Positions 23,760 to 31,635 of a stretch of DNA of 38,826 bases are shown here, in pieces. Where the stretch lies: NCBI GenBank assembly GCA_026388125.1, contig JAPLKJ010000303.1, positions 1-38,826 on the forward strand, in the 5' to 3' direction. Numbering within the stretch: position 1 is the stretch's first letter; every line of letters begins with the position of its first letter. The DNA is from Elusimicrobiota bacterium (GTDB lineage: Bacteria; Elusimicrobiota; Elusimicrobia; Elusimicrobiales; UBA9959). The notes beneath the pieces were generated by a model. It saw only the letters and a program-made list of their open reading frames with translations, was not told the origin of the DNA and ran no database searches. The position numbers were made by a program, and so were the translations under genes.

Positions 23760-25490
23760 ATGCTTAAGCCAGGCTGCGGGATATTAACTGCAATTATAGC
23801 CGGACAGCGGGCCGGCTGTTTTTTTTGCGCGCTGTTCCCGGCGTTGCTTTTACTCTCAGTGCCGGCCAGCCCGGCTGAAGGCAGCGCCGCGGGCGCGGCC
23901 CAACCGCAGCGCCTCTCCTCAAAGGGGGAAAGCGAACTGCGCGGCATTGTAGCCGCCGGGCGCCTTAAGACCCTCCAGCAGCCCCAGTTCGGCGAATATC
24001 AGGCGGAGCTGGGCGAATTTTACAAGGCCGAGGACTATACGCTGGTCTGGGTGCGGCAGTCCAGGCCTACGGCCAAGGCCCGCGTAGTGATCAAGCGGCT
24101 GCAGGCGGCCGACAACGACGGCCTGCTGGCCCAGGATTATGACAGCCCCTTATGGGCGGCCCGCCTGGCGGGCCTGGAGCGTCCCGGCCGCCGCGCGTCG
24201 GAGTCGCAGCTGCTCCGCTTCGACCTGGCGCTCACTGTCTGCGCGATGCGCTACATCCTGGACCTGCACCTGGGCCGCATCAATCCGCAGGCTTTTCACG
24301 CCACTTTCGACTTCGAGCCGGACATACGCGGCCCTGCGGATTATCTCCGCAAACGGGTCATGTCCGCAGAGGACGTGGCGGCGGCGTTCAGCGCGCTCGA
24401 GCCTCCCTTCCCCGCCTACCGCCGCCTGGTCAAGGCCGTGCAGCGGTACCGGCAGCTGGCCCGCAAGGACGACGGAGAGCGGCTGCCGTTGGCCGGTTAT
24501 CCGATAAAAGCCGGCGCCTACTACCCCGGCGTGCCGCGGCTTACGCGCCTGCTGGGCCTGCTGGGCGACCTTCCCGCGCGGGCCGTTCCTTCCTCCAACG
24601 TGTATGGCGCCGCGCTGGTGAAAGGCGTGAAGCATTTTCAGCGCCGCCACGGGCTGGCTCCGGACGGGATACTGGGCGAACAGACGCTGCGGCAGCTCAA
24701 TACGCCGCTGGCCGTGCGCCTGAGCCAGCTGCGCCTTACGCTGGAGCGGTGGCGCTGGCTGCCGCGCCGGTTCTCCCGGCCGCCCATCATCGTTAATATC
24801 CCGGAATTCCGGCTTTACGCCGGCGACGAGCCTTCCCAGAAAGTGGTGGTCGGCATGGCCTTCGAGCACCAGACCCCGGTATTCGCCAGCCAGCTTACCG
24901 AGGTGGTGTTCCGTCCTCCGTGGACGGTCCCGATGAGCATACAGCTTGCGGAGATGGTGCCGAAGATAGAGAAGAACCCGGCCTATTTAATGAAAAATGA
25001 TTTCGAAGTGATAGACGGCAAGGAAGACATGGTCAGCTCGGGGGCTGTCAGCGCGCAGGTGTTGGACCAGCTCCGGAAAAGCCAGCTTTACCTCAGGCAA
25101 AGGCCCGGCCCCAACAATTCGCTGGGGTTGGTGAAATTCCTTATGCCCAATAACCACAGCGTCTATATCCACGGCACGCCTTCAAGAGGGGGCTTCAGGG
25201 AGGCGCAGCGGGACCTGAGCCACGGTTGCATCCGGGTGGCGGATCCAGGCGCGCTGGCGGTCTGGGCGCTGCGCGGCCAGCCTGAGTGGCCGCCTGAGCG
25301 CATCCTGGCGGCTATGAACGGGGGTGAGACCGTGACGGTCAAGCTCAGCGAGCCGATACCGGTGCTTATACAGTACGGAACGGCGGTGGTAGAGGAGGAC
25401 GGGGAGGTGCGCTTTTTTGACGATATCTACAACCACGACGCGGCGGAGGCGGCGGTCTTCGAGAAAAGAGCGCTGACCGCGGCGAGGTGA
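23760..25490 (+). CDS. YcbB/LdtD-type murein L,D-transpeptidase
   Basis: 576 residues. A signal or anchor (hydrophobic core about 20-34) is followed by the YcbB scaffold domain (about 60-270), a peptidoglycan-binding motif (about 275-320, VKHFQRRHGLAPDGILGEQT) and the YkuD catalytic domain (about 340-510). The active site is Cys490 in SHGCIRV, with the partner His in VYIHGTPSRGGF. It should form 3-3 cross-links in the periplasm, bypassing penicillin-binding proteins. E. coli LdtD has 615 residues, so length is usual. It converges on a DUF882/MepK-like gene with a one-base gap. The homologous E. coli pair ycbB-ycbK is adjacent but in the same direction. Confidence 0.88.
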   Translation: MLKPGCGILTAIIAGQRAGCFFCALFPALLLLSVPASPAEGSAAGAAQPQRLSSKGESELRGIVAAGRLKTLQQPQFGEYQAELGEFYKAEDYTLVWVRQSRPTAKARVVIKRLQAADNDGLLAQDYDSPLWAARLAGLERPGRRASESQLLRFDLALTVCAMRYILDLHLGRINPQAFHATFDFEPDIRGPADYLRKRVMSAEDVAAAFSALEPPFPAYRRLVKAVQRYRQLARKDDGERLPLAGYPIKAGAYYPGVPRLTRLLGLLGDLPARAVPSSNVYGAALVKGVKHFQRRHGLAPDGILGEQTLRQLNTPLAVRLSQLRLTLERWRWLPRRFSRPPIIVNIPEFRLYAGDEPSQKVVVGMAFEHQTPVFASQLTEVVFRPPWTVPMSIQLAEMVPKIEKNPAYLMKNDFEVIDGKEDMVSSGAVSAQVLDQLRKSQLYLRQRPGPNNSLGLVKFLMPNNHSVYIHGTPSRGGFREAQRDLSHGCIRVADPGALAVWALRGQPEWPPERILAAMNGGETVTVKLSEPIPVLIQYGTAVVEEDGEVRFFDDIYNHDAAEAAVFEKRALTAAR

Positions 25491-25491
25491 A

Positions 25492-26007
25492 TCACCACCG
25501 GCGCACGCGGCCTACATCTACATGCACGAAATTGGAGCCGGCGTAGTACCCCACGCCGCCGCGCCTGAGCGCCAGCGCCGTGTCGCGCAGGCGGGAAGTG
25601 CGCACGCCCGGCAGGCGGATGTCTATGGCCTCGGCCCGCATGTGCAGGCTGTTGCCGGCCACGGCGGAACTGCGGCTCCGCAGCCCTTTATTCGTTGCCG
25701 GAGTGCGGAAGCCGCAGATGATATGGATCTCCGCTTCCGGCCGCTTTACTTTGGCTGTAAGCTCGGTGAGCAGGTCGAAGAGCCGCGGGTCATAGTGCTT
25801 TACCTTGTCCACCCTCCAGTCGCGCAGGAACAGGTCGAGCTTGGCCAGCGCCTCTGTGTCATAGACCGCGCCGCGGCGGTAGACCACGTCCAGATGCTCG
25901 TGCGTATGAGTGTTGAAAAGCCGCAGCCGGCATTCGCTCGGCGCCGGGGGCGCAGCGTAGGCGAAAGCGCAAGGCAGGAGCAGCGCCGCCAGCAGGACAT
26001 GTTTCAT
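25492..26007 (-). CDS. DUF882/MepK-like murein peptidase
   Basis: 171 residues with a signal peptide (MKHVLLAALLLPCAFAYA). Motifs of the DUF882/peptidase M15-like family: RLRLFNTHTHEHLDVVY, IICGFRTPATNKGL, NSLHMRAEAIDIRLPG and NFVHVDVG. HxxxxxxD plus the later HVD match the zinc-ligand set. E. coli MepK cuts 3-3 cross-links, the bonds that the neighbouring transpeptidase would make, so the two are a logical making-and-cutting pair. The 58-bp upstream gap holds an inverted repeat CTATC/GATAG. Confidence 0.85.
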   Translation of the reverse strand: MKHVLLAALLLPCAFAYAAPPAPSECRLRLFNTHTHEHLDVVYRRGAVYDTEALAKLDLFLRDWRVDKVKHYDPRLFDLLTELTAKVKRPEAEIHIICGFRTPATNKGLRSRSSAVAGNSLHMRAEAIDIRLPGVRTSRLRDTALALRRGGVGYYAGSNFVHVDVGRVRRW

Positions 26008-26011
26008 ACCT

Positions 26012-26027
26012 CTATCGTACCAGATAG
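26012..26027. promoter_or_regulatory. Inverted repeat CTATC-N6-GATAG before the MepK-like gene
   Basis: A 16-bp imperfect palindrome 5-20 bp upstream of the start codon. It could be an operator or an RNA hairpin close to the ribosome site. Only one copy was noticed. Confidence 0.3.
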
Positions 26028-26065
26028 ATGTGTCAGTTTTATTGCAGGGCCGCGCTGACGCCCGT

Positions 26066-27208
26066 TCAATCCGGCTGGCCCGGTGTTGCGGGTTCGTCCT
26101 TAGCGCCTTTTCCCGTCAGGTCCTTCCAAAGCTTGCGTTCCAGCGCCACGGACTTTTCCAGGTTATCATGGGCCTGTTCTATAAGACCTTTGAATTTATC
26201 CGTGTTAACGCCGGCGCCGCCGGCCTTGCCGCTGTCGGAGTTCATGAAGATCACGAGTTCCGTCACCGAGTCGTTGAGCGAATCCGCCCCTTCGCTGAAG
26301 TCCAGCGCCGCGTTATAAATGCCGCGCTCGCGCTCTGAAGCTTTATCCGGCTTTTTCAGCAGCAGCCAGGGCTGCCAGCGGACCTGCCGGGTAAGCGCCT
26401 TGAGGTTGGCGGTAGCTTTCTCGGCGTTGGCGACGCCGCGGATGAGCGGGTCGCGGCTTTTTATCATCACCTCGTCCACGTTTTTCCCGGCCCGCGCCAG
26501 GGATTCGGAGGCGGCATGGAAGTTGACCAGGGTGTCGGCTATGCGCTCTTTGCTGCCCGCCACCGAGCCCGAGAGCTGCTCCAGGTTCTTGACGCTGTTG
26601 ACAATGCCCTGCTCCGCCGCCGGAATGGAGCGGTTAAGGGACGCCAGCACCGACTTGGCCAGCGCGCTGGTCTCCTTGAGATTTACCACGGCCTCATGCG
26701 CGGCGCCGGCCATCTCCTTGTCCGCCAGCAGGGCTACGAAATCGTCGATGCGCCTGACGATGGTGCCGGCTTTCTTGGCCAGTTCGGTAATGGCTACCGG
26801 TGCGTCCCCTGTAATTTTCTCTCCGGCCGCGAGCTTCACCGCGGCGCGTCCCGGGACTACCGTGAGCACCGTGATGCCGGTCAGCGTGCGGTCCACGGCG
26901 ACGCTGGTGTCGTTCGAGAACGGTTCCGCGTAGGTTATGCTGGCCGTCACCTCCACTGCCGCCGCCCGGCGGCCCGCCTCATCCGTGAAATGGGTCACTT
27001 CTATGCCCGTCACCTTCCCGAGTTTAAGCCCCATCACCCGGACCGGGTCCTCTACCTGTAAGCCCTGCACGTCCGTGAACAGGATATGCAGCGTCTGTTT
27101 CTTCTTGAACAGGGAGCTCCAGTTGCCGGAGGCGACAAGGATCACTCCCGCCAGGAAGAGCGCCGCCAGTATGACCGTCCCCGCCTTGATCTCGGATCTC
27201 GTTCTCAT
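26066..27208 (-). CDS. mlaD: MlaD/MCE-domain lipid-transport protein
   Basis: 380 residues. One membrane helix (about 10-27) is followed by an MCE domain (about 38-120, FTDVQGLQVEDPVRVMGLKLGKV, TLTGITVLTVVPG), then a long helical region (about 150-330) and a charged Pro-rich end. MCE proteins form hexameric rings in the periplasm that hold lipids on their way between membranes. The helical extension after the single MCE domain, with RWQPWLLLKKP, is typical of MlaD relatives outside Proteobacteria. It ends the run mlaE-mlaF-mlaD. GGAGAAAAC precedes the ATG. Confidence 0.88.
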   Translation of the reverse strand: MRTRSEIKAGTVILAALFLAGVILVASGNWSSLFKKKQTLHILFTDVQGLQVEDPVRVMGLKLGKVTGIEVTHFTDEAGRRAAAVEVTASITYAEPFSNDTSVAVDRTLTGITVLTVVPGRAAVKLAAGEKITGDAPVAITELAKKAGTIVRRIDDFVALLADKEMAGAAHEAVVNLKETSALAKSVLASLNRSIPAAEQGIVNSVKNLEQLSGSVAGSKERIADTLVNFHAASESLARAGKNVDEVMIKSRDPLIRGVANAEKATANLKALTRQVRWQPWLLLKKPDKASERERGIYNAALDFSEGADSLNDSVTELVIFMNSDSGKAGGAGVNTDKFKGLIEQAHDNLEKSVALERKLWKDLTGKGAKDEPATPGQPD

Positions 27209-27217
27209 GTTTTCTCC

Positions 27218-28039
27218 TTAAAACCGCTCCAGGAAGGGCTCGAGCAGGTCCTCGGCGTAATCCTTCTGCGACACCCGCAGCGGTATGGGCCCGTCGGCCA
27301 GGCCGTTGACGAACTGCCGCACCAGCGGGTCGGCGGAAGCGCGTATCTCGGCCGGCGTTCCCACGGCCACGGCGCGGCCCCTGAAAAGCAGTATCATCCG
27401 GTGCGCGATCTTGAAAGCGCTGCCCATGTCGTGGGTCACCACTATGGAAGTCACGCCGGTCTTTTTGTTCAGGTCCATCATCAGCTCGTCTATCATGGCG
27501 CTGGCTACGGGGTCCAGCCCCGCGGAAGGCTCGTCATAGAACATGATCCGGGGGTCCAGCGCCATGGCGCGGGCCAGGCCCACGCGTTTTTTCATGCCCC
27601 CGCTGAGCTCGGCGGGCTTGAGGTGTTCGAAGTCGCGCAGGCCGACCATCTCCAGCTTCATTTTTACCATGATGTTTATGACGTCAGCCGAAAGCTTGGT
27701 GTGCTCTTTGAGCGGCAGGGCTATGTTCTCGCCCACTGTCATCGAGTTGAAGAGCGCGCCCGATTGGAAAAGGATGCCTGTCTTTTTGCGCAGGGCGTCC
27801 AGCCCGGCCTCGTCGAGCAGCGTGAGGTCGGCGCCCAGCATCTCGATGGAGCCGGAGGTGGGGCGCATCGCGCCTATGAGCAGGCGCAGCAGGGTGGACT
27901 TCCCGCAGCCGCTGCCGCCCATGATGACGAGGATCTCGCCTTTATTGACCTGGAAGTTCAGGCCGTCGAGAACGACCTGGCCGCTGAATTTCTTGACCAG
28001 GTTCCTGACTACTATCGGTTTCGGTTCTTCTGTGTTCAT
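27218..28039 (-). CDS. mlaF: MlaF-type ABC transporter ATPase
   Basis: 273 residues, cytoplasmic. Walker A GGSGCGKST (about 38-46), Q-loop region LFQSGALFNSMTV, signature LSGGMKKRVGLARA, Walker B RIMFYDEPSAGLDP, and switch His in VVTHDM. The LSGGM signature and GALFNSMTV Q-loop region are typical of MCE-linked (MlaF/Mkl) ATPases. It powers lipid movement through MlaE and the MCE ring. Four bases separate it from mlaE. Confidence 0.93.
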   Translation of the reverse strand: MNTEEPKPIVVRNLVKKFSGQVVLDGLNFQVNKGEILVIMGGSGCGKSTLLRLLIGAMRPTSGSIEMLGADLTLLDEAGLDALRKKTGILFQSGALFNSMTVGENIALPLKEHTKLSADVINIMVKMKLEMVGLRDFEHLKPAELSGGMKKRVGLARAMALDPRIMFYDEPSAGLDPVASAMIDELMMDLNKKTGVTSIVVTHDMGSAFKIAHRMILLFRGRAVAVGTPAEIRASADPLVRQFVNGLADGPIPLRVSQKDYAEDLLEPFLERF

Positions 28040-28043
28040 AGCT

Positions 28044-28850
28044 TCAGCGGCCTAAGAGCAGCCGGAATACCGCCGCGAACAAACAATCCGCGCTGATGAT
28101 CATCACGATAGAGAACACTACCGAGCGGGTGGCCGCGCGGCCTACCCCCTCCGCCCCGGAATCGACGCGCAGGCCCTCGAAACAGGCGATGAGCACGATG
28201 AGCTGCGCGAAGAACCAGCTTTTGAAGATGCCCACCACCACGTCCGAAGTGACCAGCGTTTCAAGCATCTTCTGGGTAAAAAGAGCCGGGGAGATATGCA
28301 GGACGCCCCAGGCGATGCCCATGCCGCCCAGCACGCCCACAAAGTTCCCTACCATGGTAACGCAGGGGATCATCACCGCCGCCGCGATAAAGCGCGGGAC
28401 TACCAGGTAGCGGACCGGGGAGATGGCCAGCGCCCGCAGCGCCTCCAGCTCCTCGCTCACGGCCATCGTGCCCAGCTCGGCCGACATCGCCGCCCCGGCG
28501 TAGCCGGCCATGACCATGGCGGTCATGAGCGGCCCCAGCTCGCGGAAGATGCCCAGCCCCACCACGCTGCCCACGTATTCGCTGATGCCGAACGTTTTAA
28601 GCAGGTTGGCCAGCTGCAGGGCTATCACGACCCCGATAAATAGCTGCACGAGGCAGACTATCCCCAGGCTGGAGAATCCTACGCGCACCATCTGCTCGAA
28701 GACCGGCGCGCTGCGCACCCGGAGCCTGCGCCGGTCGAAAGGCGCGACAAAAATAAAAGAGAGAGCGTCGGCGAGCAGCCAGGCCATGCCGCCGATATAG
28801 CGCAGCCCGGAGTAAAACCGGGCGCCCAGCTCTCCCGCTGTCCTTTCCAT
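28044..28850 (-). CDS. mlaE: MlaE-type permease
   Basis: 268 residues with five or six membrane helices. Family marks: QMVRVGFSSLGIVCLVQLFIG, the ELGPLMTAMVMAGYAGAAMSAELGTM segment, and EELEALRALAISPVRYLVVPR, all typical of MlaE/YrbE permeases. It forms the inner-membrane part of the MCE lipid transporter. It begins three bases after the STAS gene, so the STAS protein sits in the position of MlaB in other Mla systems. Confidence 0.92.
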   Translation of the reverse strand: MERTAGELGARFYSGLRYIGGMAWLLADALSFIFVAPFDRRRLRVRSAPVFEQMVRVGFSSLGIVCLVQLFIGVVIALQLANLLKTFGISEYVGSVVGLGIFRELGPLMTAMVMAGYAGAAMSAELGTMAVSEELEALRALAISPVRYLVVPRFIAAAVMIPCVTMVGNFVGVLGGMGIAWGVLHISPALFTQKMLETLVTSDVVVGIFKSWFFAQLIVLIACFEGLRVDSGAEGVGRAATRSVVFSIVMIISADCLFAAVFRLLLGR

Positions 28851-28853
28851 GGT

Positions 28854-29198
28854 CTATACCCCCAGGGCCTCGCCGCGCGAGGCCGCCAGCCTGAAAAATT
28901 TATCCAGCCTGGCCAGCGCGAAGACGTCCGCTACGTTCTCGGTCATGCCGGCCAGCACCAGCGCCACTCCCGCCGCTTTGGCCAGCTTCATCGCCTCTAC
29001 CAGCGTGGCCACCCCCGAGCTGTCTATGAACGTGACCGCCGAAAGGTCCACCACCACGGCGGCCGGCCTGAGCGCGATCGCCTCCAGCAGCGCGGAGCGC
29101 AGCCTGGGCGACTCGTGCATGTCCACTTCTCCGGCCGCCGCTATCAGGGCCGCGCGGCCCAGCTTCGTGTTTTCCAGAAGTTCAGTAGTTACCTGCAT
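28854..29198 (-). CDS. STAS-domain protein (anti-sigma-antagonist / MlaB-like)
   Basis: 114 residues forming one STAS domain. The phosphorylation motif VTFIDSSGVATL places Ser60 directly after Asp59, as in SpoIIAA and RsbV. Its start overlaps the stop of the phosphatase/kinase gene by 10 bases, and it stands three bases before mlaE. It could be an RsbV-type switch protein, or the MlaB subunit that binds and stabilises MlaF, or both. MlaB of E. coli is also a STAS protein. The retained Ser favours control by phosphorylation. Which partner it binds cannot be read from sequence. Confidence 0.85.
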   Translation of the reverse strand: MQVTTELLENTKLGRAALIAAAGEVDMHESPRLRSALLEAIALRPAAVVVDLSAVTFIDSSGVATLVEAMKLAKAAGVALVLAGMTENVADVFALARLDKFFRLAASRGEALGV

Positions 29199-30745
29199 GG
29201 TTTTGTGCTCCCCCGTATCAGCATATGCAGCTCGTTGCCGTCCCAGAGCTTGTCGTCGAATTCCGCCACGTCCATTACCTCGCGTATGTAGCGCAGCCCC
29301 AGCCCGCCCGGGCGGATGTCTGCCAGGTCGCGCGAGGCGAAGCGCCCTGGCTCCTGTCTGTCGCCCCAGTCGCGGATATGCACGGCGAACTGCCCGGAGC
29401 GCCGCTCCACCCCTATGCGGATCCTGCCGTCGGGGCTCATGCGGTAGGTATGCTTTATGATGTTGGCCGCGGCCTCGGTGACCGCCAGCAGGATGGCCCC
29501 GGTCTTTCTTTCATCGAAGCCGTGCGCCAGCGCCAGCTTTTCCACGAACTGCCGGGCCGGGGCCAGGAACTTCGTTTGCGACGGGAACGTGCGTTCCTCG
29601 TAATCCCCGTAGCCGACCCCCACCACGGTGATATCGTCGGCCAGGGGCTGCCCCGCGGTGAACCGGGAGATAGCTTTCATCAGCCGCGGCACGGCCAGTT
29701 CCGGGCTGTCGGCCAATATCTCGCGGGCCTTCTTCTGCCCCAGGCGGCCGCCTCCCGGCGCTTTCGCGTCGTATACGCCGTCGGTCATGAATACGATGCG
29801 CTCCCCGCGGGCCAGCGTAAGGCCGGCGCTTTGATAGGTCTGCTCCTCCGCCACGCCGAGCGGCGGGTAGCCGGGGGTGACCGCCAGCCTGGAGCCGCCC
29901 CTGAGCGGGCCTACTATCACCGGCGGGAGATGGCCCGCGTTTACGAGTTCCACCGCGCCGGAGGCGGGGTCGATAACGGCGTCGAAATCGGCGGAGAATT
30001 TCGCCGCGAAGAGGGCCGCCGGCACGCCCTTGCCGGAAACATCCGCCACCAGCACGGCCAGCCTGCCGTCGGGAAGCCGGGTGATGTCTATCACGTCGCC
30101 CGCCACATAGCGGCAGGCCAGGCTGCGGCATTCCACGCGCAGGTCCCGGATGGACGGGATGTCGGAGGGCAGGGCCGCGCGCTGGATCTGCTCGGCGATC
30201 TGCATGTCGCGCCCGAGGCGGTCCTGCTCGATGGCTTTCCTGCGGAGCAGGGCGTTGTCTATGGCGATGGCGGCTACTGCGCAGTACCGGGCGAACAGCG
30301 CCTGGTCGGCGGGAGTAAAGGGGGTACCGTCAACTTTGTTTATGAGTTCCGCCACGCCTACCAGCCGGCCGCGCGCGGACAGCGGCAGGTAAAGCACGCT
30401 TTTCGTGCGAAAGCCGGTCTTCTGGTCCAGGGCGGGAGAGAACCGGGGGTCCTTGTAGGCGTCTTCCGCCAGCAGGGGTTTGCCGCTGGCGGCCACCCAG
30501 CCCGCCAGGCCGGCTCCGAGCTTGATCGGCGGCTGTTCCCTGGGGCGCGGCCTGGCTTTGCCCAGAGCCGCTTCGTAAGTCAGTTCGCCCGCGGCCGCGT
30601 TGACCAGCAGCATGCCGGAGGCTTCGGTGCGCAGGAGGTTCCCGGCCTTCTTGAGCACCTGGGTCAGAACGGCTTTAAGGTCCAGCGCGGAAGTGAGCAG
30701 GGCGTAAACGTCAAGCAGCCGTTCGTCTTTAGTATTAAACGCCAT
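29189..30745 (-). CDS. GAF-SpoIIE phosphatase-HATPase fusion, shortened phosphatase core
   Basis: 518 residues, soluble. GAF sensor about 12-168 (LGAGLAGWVAASGKPLLAEDAYKD-type). PPM/SpoIIE phosphatase about 205-375 with metal Asp motifs AGDVID, DVSGKGVPAALF, TDGVYDA and ADDITVVG. RsbW-like HATPase about 385-515 with EAAANIIKH, DWGDRQEP and GGLGLRYI. It thus carries both a phosphatase and a kinase-like domain for STAS proteins, and it overlaps the STAS gene. The phosphatase part looks about 34 residues short: after GVPAALFAAKFSADF it jumps straight to DAVIDP, missing the helix and strand (usually including FVT-LY) that normally lie between. All Asp ligands remain. Activity is therefore uncertain. 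Confidence 0.85.
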   Translation of the reverse strand: MAFNTKDERLLDVYALLTSALDLKAVLTQVLKKAGNLLRTEASGMLLVNAAAGELTYEAALGKARPRPREQPPIKLGAGLAGWVAASGKPLLAEDAYKDPRFSPALDQKTGFRTKSVLYLPLSARGRLVGVAELINKVDGTPFTPADQALFARYCAVAAIAIDNALLRRKAIEQDRLGRDMQIAEQIQRAALPSDIPSIRDLRVECRSLACRYVAGDVIDITRLPDGRLAVLVADVSGKGVPAALFAAKFSADFDAVIDPASGAVELVNAGHLPPVIVGPLRGGSRLAVTPGYPPLGVAEEQTYQSAGLTLARGERIVFMTDGVYDAKAPGGGRLGQKKAREILADSPELAVPRLMKAISRFTAGQPLADDITVVGVGYGDYEERTFPSQTKFLAPARQFVEKLALAHGFDERKTGAILLAVTEAAANIIKHTYRMSPDGRIRIGVERRSGQFAVHIRDWGDRQEPGRFASRDLADIRPGGLGLRYIREVMDVAEFDDKLWDGNELHMLIRGSTKPCR

Positions 30746-30770
30746 ATTTTTCCCGCCGGCCCGCAGTTGT

Positions 30771-31478
30771 TCAATAGTTTTCCGGCGGCCGCGGCCCGGC
30801 GCCCTCTTGCCGCGCCGGGCCCTCTCCCTCTTCCGGACCGCTCGTGTCCAGCACGGTGTCGACCATGTGAATGATCTGCCCGGCCGCCCTCACCGCCCCG
30901 GCAAGGTGGCGGGCTGAATCGGGCGAGAGGGTATTCTTCGGGTCTTTTATTATGAGCGCGTGAAAGTCGGAGATCCCCGTCAGCGGCGGGCGCAGGTCGC
31001 GTATGATCATGTCCACCAGGCCGTCGCGCAGTTTTTTCAGCTCGCGCAGCTCGTTGAAGTTCTCCTGCAGCAGCTGCCTCTGCCTGTGCAGCTCGAGATG
31101 GGTGGCAACGCGCGCTTCCACTTCCTCGAACTGGAACGGTTTGGTGATATAGTCCACGCCTCCGCTGCCGAAGGCTTTTACTTTGTCCATGGTCTCGTTG
31201 AGGGCGCTCAGGAAAATAACGGGTATATCTTTAAGTTTTTCGTCGGCCTTAAGCTCCCCGCAGACCGCGTAGCCGTCCATTTCGGGCATGTTGATGTCCA
31301 GCAGGATAAGGTCGGGCGGGTCGTTGCGGGCGGCCTGCAGCGCCAGCTTCCCGCTGACGGCGGCGCGCACCTTGTAGCCCCGCCCCTTCAGCATCCCGGA
31401 AAGCAGTTCGAGGTTGGCGGGCGTATCGTCCACCATCAGCACGCCCGGCGGATTTTGGGGATGGATAGGTTCGTTCAT
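30771..31478 (-). CDS. Receiver with a dead, truncated kinase DHp domain
   Basis: 235 residues. Receiver about 10-130 with Asp17/Asp18, Asp61 in LLDINMPEMDG and Lys in YITKPF, so phosphorylatable. A coiled DHp region follows (about 140-212) that aligns residue for residue with its neighbours at 31636 and 34183. Where these have His160 (HDLR), this has Arg160 (RDLRPPL; codon CGC against CAC). The HATPase domain is missing and replaced by a Gly/Pro/Glu-rich tail. It cannot act as a kinase. It is first in the run behind promoter element E, 25 bp ahead of the phosphatase gene, and may control that protein by phosphorylation-dependent binding (inference). Confidence 0.85.
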   Translation of the reverse strand: MNEPIHPQNPPGVLMVDDTPANLELLSGMLKGRGYKVRAAVSGKLALQAARNDPPDLILLDINMPEMDGYAVCGELKADEKLKDIPVIFLSALNETMDKVKAFGSGGVDYITKPFQFEEVEARVATHLELHRQRQLLQENFNELRELKKLRDGLVDMIIRDLRPPLTGISDFHALIIKDPKNTLSPDSARHLAGAVRAAGQIIHMVDTVLDTSGPEEGEGPARQEGAGPRPPENY

Positions 31479-31556
31479 AGCCGGTTTCCTCTCTTCTGAG
31501 CTTCAGCGCGTGTCATAGGGCGGCCCCGGCGGGACTGCGACCCCGCGGTCAGGCTT

Positions 31557-31627
31557 ACTTCATACTTTACCCTGCCGGCGCCCTTGACGGCAATTAGGAC
31601 TTATACGCGCGGCTATAGGTAATATCC
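31557..31627 (-). promoter_or_regulatory. Conserved promoter-like element, copy E
   Basis: Read on the minus strand: ATATTACCTATAGC, then GTCCTAATTG, then 21 bp, then TAAAGT (31564-31569), followed by ATGAA as in copy D. It shares TATAGCCGCGCGTA with D apart from one base. The -10 and spacing are weaker than in A-D. The leader would be about 80 nt before the start at 31478. Confidence 0.6.
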
Positions 31628-31635
31628 GCGCCGCT

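Noticed and set aside
29225-30874. A 549-codon plus-strand frame opposite the GAF-SpoIIE-HATPase gene
   Set aside because: The minus-strand frame carries three recognisable domains and fits the operon; the opposite frame shows none.
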